From the NCBI RefSeq assembly GCF_016925535.1, contig NZ_CP070496.1, forward strand, positions 3,472,001 through 3,536,000: 64,000 bases of DNA, read 5' to 3'. The stretch is from Natronoglycomyces albus (lineage in GTDB: Bacteria > Actinomycetota > Actinomycetes > Mycobacteriales > Micromonosporaceae). The position numbers were made by a program, and so were the translations under genes. The notes below the pieces were generated by a model. The model worked only from the letters and a program-made list of their open reading frames with translations. It did no database searches and had not been told where the DNA came from. Below are positions 46,838 to 56,363 of the stretch, one piece after another (within the stretch, counting starts at the first letter, position 1; every line of letters begins with the position of its first letter).

Positions 46838-47503
46838 TTACTGCAACGGGATTTCCAAACTCTTCTGCACGTCATGGCATGCGTCATGAATTGCAGCGCG
46901 TTCTTCCTGCCACTGGCACGTCACCTGGACCATGACCGGCCCTTTGAAAACAAAAGTGTTGCGCTGCTGGAGGTGCTGGTTTCGGCTATCCCGAGTCTGA
47001 ATGAAGCGGAAGACCCCTTGTTCCCCGTTGGTCAACGCCAAGGAATGGTTGTGGTCCGCGCTCTCGGTGTTGGTCAGATCATCGTACTCGCGAACGATGT
47101 TAAGCCGTTCCGGGTAGCTGCTCGCCGCAACCTGGTCGGGAAGCAGGTAGGAAGTGATATAGATCCGCTCGCCAGAGGACGCACCGTCCAGCTGTAGCGC
47201 TGTAGCCGTGTACTCGAAGCCGAGAATGTCTCGGTTTTCCTCACCTATCTGCGAAAACCCGCCCGGAACGTCAATGACCGGATCGATGGGGGCTGTGATC
47301 TCTGGGAAATCAGCCTCCTCACCGGTTTCGTCATCGCCGTCCTCCGGCTCGTCGTCATCATTGTCAATCACGATGACATCGAAGCCGCCTTCGCGCGCGT
47401 CAACATCGTCCGTTTCAACCACGGCAGAGGACGATTCCGCGGCACACGCACCGGAAAGCAGGAGAGTGGCGGCAGCGAGGGCAGCAATAGACTTGTGTCG
47501 CAT
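46838..47503 (-). CDS. Secreted lipoprotein, function unknown
   Basis: A 221-residue protein with a lipobox LLSGAC (Cys near 20), an acidic Asp/Glu-rich linker (about 30-70) and a folded domain with strands such as GERIYITSYLLP and MVQVTCQWQ. Two Cys near the C-terminus may pair. The folded part resembles small LpqN/DUF-type lipoproteins only loosely. The gene precedes the small membrane protein on the same strand, so the two are probably co-transcribed. Confidence 0.7.
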   Translation of the reverse strand: MRHKSIAALAAATLLLSGACAAESSSAVVETDDVDAREGGFDVIVIDNDDDEPEDGDDETGEEADFPEITAPIDPVIDVPGGFSQIGEENRDILGFEYTATALQLDGASSGERIYITSYLLPDQVAASSYPERLNIVREYDDLTNTESADHNHSLALTNGEQGVFRFIQTRDSRNQHLQQRNTFVFKGPVMVQVTCQWQEERAAIHDACHDVQKSLEIPLQ

Positions 47504-47701
47504 GAGGCTAACCTAACGGCTTTGAGCCAGAGGGTCCGATGACCAGATTCATCGCGTCCCTGGGGTGGGCATTTGACAACGGAGCTGCAGATTCAGCTAT
47601 CGCCATTCTACAACAGCGGCGCACATTCGTTGCTCCTCGATTCGACGGGCGCCGCCAGCTAGAGTGCTAACTCACCTGCGCGGCCGACCACATACCAAGG
47701 C

Positions 47702-50188
47702 TCAACCGCAACTTCGCGACGCGCCCCAAATCGGGCAATCATCATTGAATGGAAAATTCTCGGTACAGAATTGTTGCGCCCGTAGCGACTGCGCGCTCTT
47801 CCGCACCGAATCGGCACTGACTTCGTCAATGAGAGATTTAACGTTCGCCGGATCAGCATACAGGGCCGCGTGGCCGAAAATTGGTTCGTATCTTTCAGGC
47901 AAAATGACTACGACGCCTGCTGCGAGCGCCTCCGTAATCTCTCGTTCCACCTGGACTGGACGGCGTTGACTAGGGAACCAAACCCAGAAGTCCAACGGGA
48001 AGAGAAAGTCGGCAACGCCAAGCATCTCGTGGCCGAAATCAACCCAGTTGTCCGGTAGGTGGTCCACGCCCCGCAGCGCCCGAGCCGTGTCGAGACCTCC
48101 AAGGTTTCGGAAGTCTATGTCATGTGCTTCTGGGTAAACAGCCGCCAGCGTCTCAGCGTCGTCAGGCCAGAAGTCCTCCTGGTCAAGAGAATGCCGGCCC
48201 ACGATGGATCGACCAGTCCACAAGCGAGACGCCGCACGGTTCTCACCGGTCACCTGCACAATCCAAGGAATGTTCTCTGCTGAGAGTTTGAGTTGCGTGG
48301 CGATGCCGCCCTGATCAAACGCGAGACCTTCCAAGCGGCTGCGTACCACGTCGTTTCGAGGCACCCAGACTGGTTCGATGTCGAAAGCTTCTCGCGCGTT
48401 GAGGTCACACTTTGGTGCGGTGTAGGTGATGGGGCTGCCCGGCCACGGCTCGTCCTCAGCAAAAATAAACAGCTGCTCGGCACTAATGCGAAAATGGTTG
48501 TCTCGCAGGCTAAACTGCACGACTGCCGGGTCCCGGACGATGAGGGTACCTACGCGCGTCCGCTGGGTCGGGTCAAGCTGTTCGCATTCCCCGGAATTGA
48601 TGAGCTCTTGTAGCGGCTCACAAAGATATTGCCGCTTCGCGGCCATCTGGTGTAGCGCGTCAACCTGCACGATCCCGACTTCGCGCCCGCTGCGTACGGT
48701 CGCGGCGATTTCGTCAATACCCGAACGAACGTCCCTGGTCAGGAATCGCCAATCCCCCACAAAGATGACGTCCTTAGTTTTGACATCGAACTCGTCGACG
48801 TGGCCATTGGTATGCAAGTGGTCCGGAGCTGGGATCAGGCGCACATTATCTTCGCGCGGAAGATAGCCATCGGCCTGCCCCTGCCGGATACGCCGATGCC
48901 ACAGTGATTGGGCGGACTTATAAGCCACCCGGGCCGGGTGCATCCAGCCCGGACCGAAGTCACTACGAGAAAGTGACCCTTCGTTCTGCCTCATAAGCTG
49001 ATAGGCACGCCCGGCGAGATTCGCGGCACACTTGTCGCCATAGGTGGCCTTGATTCGGTCTACGAACTCAGTATCGGCGGATTTGCGAATACTGTGGAAG
49101 TATCCAATGCGCTCCCTAACCGCGGCCAACTTAAACATCATTGAGGGCAAGCTGTATTCGATAGCCCGCCGGCCCAGCCGCCGCACCACCAAGTCCTCGC
49201 TGATCTTGAGGGCATCACTGGTGACAACCTGAACACTAGACGATCCAAACAGGATCTTCGCTTGGTCTTCCAGGCGCTTAGGATGGCTGAAATCGTCGGA
49301 GTCTTGGAACGTGACCGCGTCTCCGTTCGCCAGATCGAGCGCCGCATTTCGCGCTACATAAGTACCGCCGTTGGCGGGCATCTTGATCAACCGGATGCGT
49401 TCGTCTAGCGCCTCACACTCTTTAAGGAGAGCGTCAAAGTCCGACGGTGAGGCGTCGTCAACCACCAGGATCTCGAAGTTCTGCCAAGTCTGGGCCAGAA
49501 TCGACTTGATAGCTGTCTTCAGCTCATGGTTGGGTTTAAAGCACGTGATAACCACGCTTATGAGAGCAGAGTCTGAGCTAGCAGGCTGTGCTTGGGCTCG
49601 CAGACGGTCAAAGAGCGGCTCATCACCAGCTGCAATTTCGAAACGGGCGCCGTCAGGGCTGAGAGCCTCCAACGCGGCCACCAATCCATCGTTGCCCCTG
49701 CTGGAGTTGTGCATGGGGTTGCCCAAATTGAGCTCGAGGCTCAGGCGTATGTCCTCCGGGAGATTCGCATAAGTCCGAAGAAGCTTGGACGTGGCTTTGA
49801 GATCTCCCAGTTCGTACGCCAGTTGAGCATGGACGGCCTGGTGCCCAGGGATGATCGGGCTGGGGCCGTACTGATGCAATGCCACGTCGAATAGCGCTTT
49901 TGCCTCCTCCATGTCACTTGGTCGAGCCGCCTGGAGTGCCAAGAGGCGTGCCAGTGACGTCACGCGCGTGGGCTTCCATGTCTCCAACGATGTCAACGAA
50001 CGACCAAATCGCCCAGAGCGCGCGTCTTTGAGGATGTCCGACAACGAAGCGTGCTCACCGGCAAGCAAGTAAGCGACAACGTCGCGAGCTTCAGTGAGCC
50101 TCTGCCGCAGGATCGTGTTCGTCAGCGACGCGGCGGGCGCGCTCTCATGGAGATGGGCGTAATGGCGAAATAGCCGGTCTCGCGACAC
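47702..50188 (-). CDS. Large multidomain glycosyltransferase (GT2 plus GT-B-like)
   Basis: An 828-residue protein. Residues 1-195 are helical and TPR-like. Residues 208-420 form a GT2 domain with SVVITCFKPN, LVVDDASPSDFD and FQDSDDFSHPKRLEDQ. The C-terminal ~350 residues resemble the end of a GT-B enzyme (REITEALAAGVVVILPERYEP, with the nucleotide-binding Glu pair). It appears cytosolic or peripherally bound. Two active domains could add two different residues to one polymer. The substrate is unknown. Confidence 0.75.
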   Translation of the reverse strand: MSRDRLFRHYAHLHESAPAASLTNTILRQRLTEARDVVAYLLAGEHASLSDILKDARSGRFGRSLTSLETWKPTRVTSLARLLALQAARPSDMEEAKALFDVALHQYGPSPIIPGHQAVHAQLAYELGDLKATSKLLRTYANLPEDIRLSLELNLGNPMHNSSRGNDGLVAALEALSPDGARFEIAAGDEPLFDRLRAQAQPASSDSALISVVITCFKPNHELKTAIKSILAQTWQNFEILVVDDASPSDFDALLKECEALDERIRLIKMPANGGTYVARNAALDLANGDAVTFQDSDDFSHPKRLEDQAKILFGSSSVQVVTSDALKISEDLVVRRLGRRAIEYSLPSMMFKLAAVRERIGYFHSIRKSADTEFVDRIKATYGDKCAANLAGRAYQLMRQNEGSLSRSDFGPGWMHPARVAYKSAQSLWHRRIRQGQADGYLPREDNVRLIPAPDHLHTNGHVDEFDVKTKDVIFVGDWRFLTRDVRSGIDEIAATVRSGREVGIVQVDALHQMAAKRQYLCEPLQELINSGECEQLDPTQRTRVGTLIVRDPAVVQFSLRDNHFRISAEQLFIFAEDEPWPGSPITYTAPKCDLNAREAFDIEPVWVPRNDVVRSRLEGLAFDQGGIATQLKLSAENIPWIVQVTGENRAASRLWTGRSIVGRHSLDQEDFWPDDAETLAAVYPEAHDIDFRNLGGLDTARALRGVDHLPDNWVDFGHEMLGVADFLFPLDFWVWFPSQRRPVQVEREITEALAAGVVVILPERYEPIFGHAALYADPANVKSLIDEVSADSVRKSAQSLRAQQFCTENFPFNDDCPIWGASRSCG

Positions 50189-50275
50189 GGTTCATCACTT
50201 TCTGGGATGCTGAGGGCCGCCGGAGTACCACAGTGGCGGGGCGTCATCGACACGATATTTCATCGTATCAACCGG

Positions 50276-51811
50276 TCACAGGTAGAGATATTCCGACATT
50301 TCATCCTCGATCCGCCGAATCGCGTCACGGTTCGGGAAGTCCTTGAACAAGCCGACGTTGTGGGCGGAGTCCCCAGGTTTGTACCCCTTTTCACCGGGGT
50401 CCACCGTTTCGGGATCGATGCCGAGTGAGGAGACTATTTGGTCCCGGTACCCTTCATCCAAGACAAGCCGTTCGAACTGCACAATGTCGATGCGGTCGGC
50501 GATGCGGGAATCGGCTTGGGCCTGTTCCAGCCGGGCGTTGTTGGACTTTTGCGCGGAGATGAAACGGTCGACCGACATGCGCTTGGTCGAATCCTGTTCC
50601 CGTTGGCGAGCCACGTACTGATCGCGCGGGTCGCGGATGACAACCGTGGCCCGAGCACCTGGCACGAAACGGAGCTGCCAAGAAGCATGTCCGTGGACGA
50701 TGTTGTTGTAAAAGTTCAGTGACCTGTTACCGATGCCGGAGAAGAGCCCGCCGTAATAGTCACAGAACAGGTCTTCGAGCATCCGCGAGTCAATTTCTTT
50801 AGGCAGGCCCGCCAGCCGATGGTAAAAGTGGAGGGTACGATCCACAAGCGTGTTTACGTCGGTGGCGCTGTCTTTCAACAAGCTGAGCAGTGAACCTTCG
50901 GCCACTTTCAGCGGTGCCATATAGGGCCTGGTTCCCACGCCAGCAACACAGCGCAAGATCATATCCACCAGACGGTCGCGCTCAACGAACTGCTCTCGTT
51001 CGCATTGAGCGGCTATATCACTGACCGAATCGCCACGCCCGCTAAACAGCTTTGCTTCGATTCGGCCGAATGGGGTACTCACCATGGGTGATTGGACAAT
51101 GTAGTCGAACAGTGCCCCTGATCCAGACCATCCCATGCCGCAGACGAAACGTGACTGGCTCTGCGGTAGCGTGTCCAGCCGCGAGTTGCGCCGCCGTAGA
51201 GCACGCCGTTGCGCCCATGACATCGACACCATTCCAGTCAAAAGTCGACTCAGCGGCCCCGGGTCACCGTCACGGGCTCCCCGAGTTTCGAGCACGAACT
51301 TGGCCCGATCGCCAAGATCAGATCGAGAGACCCCCGCCTTCAACCCAGCGATGAACCTGTCACCGACCTGAGTGTGCAGGATGGCATTCGACAGTTCGCG
51401 AACCCGCGATTCCTCGTTCGTATACGAACGCAAGCGCTGGCGCCGAGGCGATACGTTTCTCAGGCTGTTGAACGCCTGGATCGGGTTGCCGAGCATCCGA
51501 TGGGCCCGGGAAAGTTCAATCCACGCCTCGTCACGGAAATCCGATTCTTCTCCCACCAACTCCCGCCAGCGCACCAAGGCAACATCCCAGTTTTTCCGCT
51601 GGGAAGCGGCGCGAGCGTAGAGATAGCGCGCACGGAGATCGTTTGGGTGATCAAGCAGGTACTTCTCAATATCGGCTTCAATTCGTACGACCACACTCAT
51701 GCGCTGTGACATGGTCATCTCTGCGTGCCAACGGCCCTGGGACTTCTTGGCCCAGGACAGTTGTTCTTCCCAGTGGTCAAGTGAGGACTCGGGGGGTTCA
51801 GTCATCGTCAT
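50276..51811 (-). CDS. Sulfotransferase-like protein with helical N-terminus
   Basis: A 511-residue protein. The N-terminal 150 residues contain TPR-like helices (YLYARAASQRKNWDVALVRWREL). A P-loop-type 5'-phosphosulfate motif GMGWSGSGALFDYI follows near 230, with the 3'-phosphate motif VVIRDPRDQYV near 405, both typical of PAPS sulfotransferases. The product would be a sulfated glycan if activity is retained. ATG at 51811 replaces the longer TTG start at 51826. It lies between the large glycosyltransferase and the propeller gene. Confidence 0.75.
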   Translation of the reverse strand: MTMTEPPESSLDHWEEQLSWAKKSQGRWHAEMTMSQRMSVVVRIEADIEKYLLDHPNDLRARYLYARAASQRKNWDVALVRWRELVGEESDFRDEAWIELSRAHRMLGNPIQAFNSLRNVSPRRQRLRSYTNEESRVRELSNAILHTQVGDRFIAGLKAGVSRSDLGDRAKFVLETRGARDGDPGPLSRLLTGMVSMSWAQRRALRRRNSRLDTLPQSQSRFVCGMGWSGSGALFDYIVQSPMVSTPFGRIEAKLFSGRGDSVSDIAAQCEREQFVERDRLVDMILRCVAGVGTRPYMAPLKVAEGSLLSLLKDSATDVNTLVDRTLHFYHRLAGLPKEIDSRMLEDLFCDYYGGLFSGIGNRSLNFYNNIVHGHASWQLRFVPGARATVVIRDPRDQYVARQREQDSTKRMSVDRFISAQKSNNARLEQAQADSRIADRIDIVQFERLVLDEGYRDQIVSSLGIDPETVDPGEKGYKPGDSAHNVGLFKDFPNRDAIRRIEDEMSEYLYL

Positions 51812-51831
51812 AATTTCTACGTTCAATCCGT

Positions 51832-52638
51832 TCAGACACTTGAAAAGGTGAGTGCGACCTGACCGCTTCGCGCTATGCCGATCAGCTCGGTCAAACCCGG
51901 CTGCGCCGCCTGGGCAAGGCCGACCGGTTCGGTTGCTGGCCCGCGAGGAGCCCTGGATCGGTCGGCGGTCTTCGCCTCTCCTGGGATACCGTCGAGGTCG
52001 TAGGCGTCCAATGCCCAGCTCATCCGACCCTCCAATAGCGACTGAGCGAGGCTGTAAACTCGTTCGCCGCTGAGCAGGACCGAGCGGTTGACTCGCTTGG
52101 GGTCCTCATCAACTGCGGTGAACCGCGAGAGTGGAGTGGTGGAACCGTCGAGGAGGTCCTGTAGGCCGAAGAGGCCATAATCAACGGCCTTGTTCGACGC
52201 GAAACGAAGGAGGACGCGGTCTGCGTCCGCGTCCACGGACACGGCAGTGGTTGCTGGAGAGCTGCTGAGCTTGAACACTCGCGCTGCGGCGTCCCCAAAC
52301 GTCAGGCTTCCGTTGGCCCGGTAGTGGAAGCGGCTCACGGCTCGGTCGAAACCCGAGTCTTTAGTGCTACGCGAGGAGATCCACACCGCCGGGCCGATCG
52401 TGGTCGGCTCGATGCACAGGCTCGTGCCGGTACCGAATCCGTACAGGTACATAAAATCCATCGCCGTGCCGTGGCGCGCCCATTTAGAGAGGATCAGGTG
52501 CCCCTGCTGTTCTCCCCCTCGGCGGCGCTGAAGCGTATAGATGCTGCCGCTGTTGGGGTCTACCGCCGCTGCCACCACCGGTTCCGGGGAGCGCAGGGCG
52601 ACCTTCACCCGACGTGTGGTCGTTTGGTCGTTCGCCAT
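51832..52638 (-). CDS. TarC/helveticin-like beta-propeller protein
   Basis: A 268-residue strand-rich protein with repeated short blades: GSIYTLQ, HLILSKW, the central FGTGTSLCIEPTTIGPAVWISS, and RVLLRFAS. This matches the actinobacterial family often labelled teichoic acid biosynthesis protein C, related in fold to helveticin J and phage P68 receptor-binding proteins. No signal peptide is seen. ATG at 52638 has GGGAGG seven bases upstream. Possibly it binds the wall polymer; an enzymatic role is not evident. Confidence 0.65.
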   Translation of the reverse strand: MANDQTTTRRVKVALRSPEPVVAAAVDPNSGSIYTLQRRRGGEQQGHLILSKWARHGTAMDFMYLYGFGTGTSLCIEPTTIGPAVWISSRSTKDSGFDRAVSRFHYRANGSLTFGDAAARVFKLSSSPATTAVSVDADADRVLLRFASNKAVDYGLFGLQDLLDGSTTPLSRFTAVDEDPKRVNRSVLLSGERVYSLAQSLLEGRMSWALDAYDLDGIPGEAKTADRSRAPRGPATEPVGLAQAAQPGLTELIGIARSGQVALTFSSV

Positions 52639-52704
52639 GTCATTGCCTCCCATTCAGGCCCATGTCTAGGGTATGGAGCTCGCCACTTCTGTTCTTCGCG
52701 TGAT

Positions 52705-55700
52705 TCATGACGACCCGTTTCCCTCGGGCCTGGTGCCGACGGCCCAATATGGCCGGATGCCGTCGTGGGCGGTGAACTGCTGTTTGACCGCGAACCGCTC
52801 CCCACCGCGCACCTCGTCGCGGTTCGGATGATCGACCTTCGCCAAGTGGGCGAGGACACGGGTGCGTTCGGGATCGAACGGCTGCACCTGCTCGTAAGGC
52901 CATTCTTTGGTCGCGCGGTCAAGAATCCATGCGATTCCTCGTCCTAGGCCCGATCCTTCTGGGGTCTCGTAGACCCACAGGTTATGTCCGAGCCGGGTCG
53001 AAAAGTCGGCGAGAGTCATCCAGGCCTGGATGTTGTAGTGGCAATAGTGCTGTGTGACAGTGCGGTGCAATTCCTCCGGTTGTCGGCCGTCAAGCGGGTC
53101 GAAGTGTTGGCCGACCCGTTCATGGACTCGGCGGAACGTCTCAAGCAGCCCTCGCACATCGTCAAGGTACGCATCGATACCGGCAAGCTGGACGTCGTAC
53201 CACGTGGCGTGGTTATTCAGACTCGAACGTTCTCGGACCCCCAAGTCGCCCTCACTCAGCCAGCGCCGGTATTCGACGAACCAGCGGCGGAACTCAGAGC
53301 GATCGGTCTCGCCGAAGGCACCAGAGCGTTCGATGAGGCGGGCTGCATCCAGCAGGAAGTAGAAGTCCTTTGTCTCGATGATTCCGGTACTGTTGCCGCG
53401 ATTTTTCTTGTGGCCCATGCGTACCTGGCTGTATTCCAGGTGCGGGTTCATGCGGGTAGCCGGGTCGGTGAACCAGCCTCGCAACAGTCGGGCACCTCGA
53501 TCGAAGAACTTTTGCTCGCCTGTGAAGTAGCCAGCTAGGGCGGCGCGCCAGGTCTCTTCGATCATTAGTTGCAGCGAAGTACGGTCGTATTGCTCGCTGC
53601 CTTCCTCTCCCAGAATGCTTCCCGGTACACGGATACCGTCGCGATTGACATAGGGCAGGCCGTCAGCGGTGTCAGGGTTCGGCCACCAGTACGGTGCGGG
53701 GTGCCAGTAGTCGTGAATGTCGCCGCTGGGCGCCAGGGTGGTCTTGGTCGTCACCGAGTAGACCGGGTTGGTCAGGTCAGCTGTGGCTCGGCTGATGATG
53801 TCGTCGAGGACACCGCTGAGGAGTTTGTCGCCCCCGTCGCGGTACAGAGAGCGCTGAGCATCGAGTACGTGGTCGTCCAATGTGAATAGTGCCCCGGAGT
53901 CGAATCCCCGGCGCACCGCCTGCTCGTCCAACTGGTCAAGGTGCAGGCGGATACCGATCCCGCGCTGCTCTCCGCGCAAGCTGGTGTTGCTCTCCTGGGT
54001 GGCTTCGCCCGAAAACAGGCGTGCCACCCAGCTCGCATGCGCCCAGCGGCCGGACTCCCGCGCCAAATCGGCTCGGGGCGGGTCCCATTCGAGAGCGGGC
54101 CACTGGTCCCAGCGCCCCGGCACGCCAAGGCGATAGAACAGCTCAACCTTGGGGCGATGGCCATAGCGGGCGTTGGGGTCGAAGGACTCTTCGGCGTCGC
54201 GGTGGAACACCACCTGTGGTTCTTCCTCGGCAGGTGGCTTGAACCCTGCTTGGCGTAGCAATGCGTTGTCGGTCAGGCGGGCCATGGGAACGATGAAGTA
54301 TCGCAAGTGCCGGTGTTCCCGGATCTCACGCCTAAGTTCCTGGAATGCCTCACGAGTTAGGAAGCAGTTGCCGTCCCACGGCAGGACCCAGGTCGCCCGT
54401 TGGCGGCCGTGTTCCAAAGCGGTATTGCGCGCACCGTTGTTGTTGATCGCGTACAAGTTCTTGTAGTGATAGGGGTGTTCCTTCGCCCGCAGCTGGCTGC
54501 TGGACTTGATATTTGAGAACGTGGGCCGATAGCTACGGTGTTCGTTGGTCATTCCCGAAAAGTTCCACTCAGCGGCAGCGTACTCGTCGAGGTCGAACGG
54601 AATGCGAATATAGCTGGCTCCGTGTTCGTCCAGCAGGGCGATAATGTCGGCTTCCGTGGCTGGGTCGGCAATGCGGTTGACGATCCAGTGTTTCTGGCAG
54701 TTCTCGAATTCCTCCTCGTTTTCGAGGATGAACCCGATGTTCTCCAGCGTCTGGTTTTCCTTGTGTCGCGGCGGCAGATCGTTGCCGATGATGCGGTACA
54801 GCGCGAACGTGTCGGGCTCGACCGGCTCGTGGTAGGCGCCGCTGGTGAGATGGTGCCAGTACCAGTCGGCCTCGTTGTGGCATGCCTCGCCGGGGGGCAC
54901 GCGCAGGCGGCCCGTCCGTTGGTCCCACAAGAACACCGAGAGTGGGTCGGACTGGGTACCTATGCGGGCGGCGACTTCGTCGCTGCGGAAGCCGGGGCCA
55001 GGGCGGTAGCCGCGCTTCCATCCCACCGTCAGATAGTGCAGGAACGGAGGCAGTCCGGTGGCGTCGGGCTCATACTCGGCTAGGTACCATTCGGCGTCGA
55101 AGAATGGGTTGGGGTTGAGGTGGGAACGGTCGCCTTGCTGGACGTAGTGAAGCGCGGCGGTCACGTCAGGCTCGATTCCGGGCACCTGGCCCAGATACCA
55201 GCGGCTGTCAAAGGCCGGGTGCGGGTCGATATCCGCATTGCGGCCTTGGGCGATGAAGTGCGCCAGGGGCGTGCGGAACGTGGCCAGGCAGGTTGGCTGT
55301 TGTTCCAGGTACCACACCGGGTCGAATAGCGGGTGGGGGCTGAAGTCGCGCAGCGCACCCTCCTCGACATAGTGCCGCACCGGGTCGGCGGGCATCTCCC
55401 CCGCCTGAGTGCGGTACCAGTCCTCATCGAAGAATTTCGAACGGCGGATGGCGTCGGTCTCGGCATCCAGATCCGGTTCGATTGCCAACGCTGACATGCT
55501 TCGCATGCGGTCGGCAATGTCCCAGGCCCGGGCCGCTCGACTACTGCGCACCAGTTCGTCGTCATGGACCCCGGAGAATGTTCCGCGAGTGGAGGATTCC
55601 TCGCGCACTTCTCGCAGGGAGGCAAGCTCTTTGGTCACAAGGCTCTTATGGCCCTGGACGCTACTGGAGATCTCCCTCAGTTCTCTGCGTAGAACGGCGA

Positions 55701-56004
55701 CCGTGTTTCGCTCTTGCTCTCGGAGGTCACTATTGAGACTGAGATGCAGAGTCGCGAACTGGCCATGGAGAGAGGTGATCTCTTGCTCGATCCAATCTCG
55801 CTGGGATTTCTCAAACCGCCGAAGTTTGAGAAAAAGCGCAATGGAGGTCGCCAGGAGCAAGACCGAACCGAAGCCGACCACAGCGATTCCGACGGAGATC
55901 GGAAATATAGTGATAATTGCCGTGAACAGTGCGATACCGAAGAGGAGGACACCGAGCGCGTGGGCTTTGGGCGAACGTGAAAACTGAGTAAGAAGCTGTT
56001 TCAT
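52705..56004 (-). CDS. Membrane-anchored fusion of GT-A-like and alginate-lyase-like domains
   Basis: A 1099-residue protein (numbers are from TTG 56010; ATG 56004 is preferred). Residues 15-62: two membrane helices. 62-140: coiled coil. 193-345: four WYL repeats (FDEDWYR, FDPVWYL, FDSRWYL, FDAEWYL; period 35-38). About 400-650: a GT-A-like domain with NNNGARNTALEHGR and WVLPWDGN. About 750-1050: an alginate-lyase-superfamily fold with HPAPYWWPNPD and SLNNHATWYDVQ. Synthesis and cleavage or epimerisation of one glycan may be combined. No signal peptidase site is seen, so both domains may face the cytosol or the protein may have a helical hairpin anchor. Confidence 0.75.
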   Translation of the reverse strand: MKQLLTQFSRSPKAHALGVLLFGIALFTAIITIFPISVGIAVVGFGSVLLLATSIALFLKLRRFEKSQRDWIEQEITSLHGQFATLHLSLNSDLREQERNTVAVLRRELREISSSVQGHKSLVTKELASLREVREESSTRGTFSGVHDDELVRSSRAARAWDIADRMRSMSALAIEPDLDAETDAIRRSKFFDEDWYRTQAGEMPADPVRHYVEEGALRDFSPHPLFDPVWYLEQQPTCLATFRTPLAHFIAQGRNADIDPHPAFDSRWYLGQVPGIEPDVTAALHYVQQGDRSHLNPNPFFDAEWYLAEYEPDATGLPPFLHYLTVGWKRGYRPGPGFRSDEVAARIGTQSDPLSVFLWDQRTGRLRVPPGEACHNEADWYWHHLTSGAYHEPVEPDTFALYRIIGNDLPPRHKENQTLENIGFILENEEEFENCQKHWIVNRIADPATEADIIALLDEHGASYIRIPFDLDEYAAAEWNFSGMTNEHRSYRPTFSNIKSSSQLRAKEHPYHYKNLYAINNNGARNTALEHGRQRATWVLPWDGNCFLTREAFQELRREIREHRHLRYFIVPMARLTDNALLRQAGFKPPAEEEPQVVFHRDAEESFDPNARYGHRPKVELFYRLGVPGRWDQWPALEWDPPRADLARESGRWAHASWVARLFSGEATQESNTSLRGEQRGIGIRLHLDQLDEQAVRRGFDSGALFTLDDHVLDAQRSLYRDGGDKLLSGVLDDIISRATADLTNPVYSVTTKTTLAPSGDIHDYWHPAPYWWPNPDTADGLPYVNRDGIRVPGSILGEEGSEQYDRTSLQLMIEETWRAALAGYFTGEQKFFDRGARLLRGWFTDPATRMNPHLEYSQVRMGHKKNRGNSTGIIETKDFYFLLDAARLIERSGAFGETDRSEFRRWFVEYRRWLSEGDLGVRERSSLNNHATWYDVQLAGIDAYLDDVRGLLETFRRVHERVGQHFDPLDGRQPEELHRTVTQHYCHYNIQAWMTLADFSTRLGHNLWVYETPEGSGLGRGIAWILDRATKEWPYEQVQPFDPERTRVLAHLAKVDHPNRDEVRGGERFAVKQQFTAHDGIRPYWAVGTRPEGNGSS

Positions 56005-56116
56005 AAGCAATCTGTGGGGCGTTGATGAAAGGGCATGAGCGAGCTCGCGCGTAGACCGAGACTCGTCTCAGGTCACTACGCTGCGACAACAGGTTCAGCG
56101 GCAGTTTACCACTCAG

Positions 56117-56134
56117 GACATTTGCACAAATGTC
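56117..56134. promoter_or_regulatory. Palindrome in the divergent promoter region
   Basis: GACATTTG-CA-CAAATGTC, 8-bp arms around two bases, in the 359-bp gap 56005-56363 between the fusion protein and the asparagine-synthase-like gene. It is 113 bp upstream of the former and 230 bp upstream of the latter, suited to a shared regulator. The gap holds no gene. Confidence 0.4.
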
Positions 56135-56363
56135 ACGCGGTGTGGGCACCGCATGTTGCACTCGCGCGAAGTCCGGTCGCCCCACTATTGAGCGCGTTGC
56201 ATTCCGGGAACCCTGGTACCCATTTGCCCGGATAGTGCCTAATAGGCCACCAGCAATCACTTCACACTATTCGCACGTTTTCCCATCCATATGCGACACT
56301 TGAAGATCACTTTTCAGGTGGTAACTTGATTCGCCAGTAACGTGCTAGAGAAGGCACACTGAT

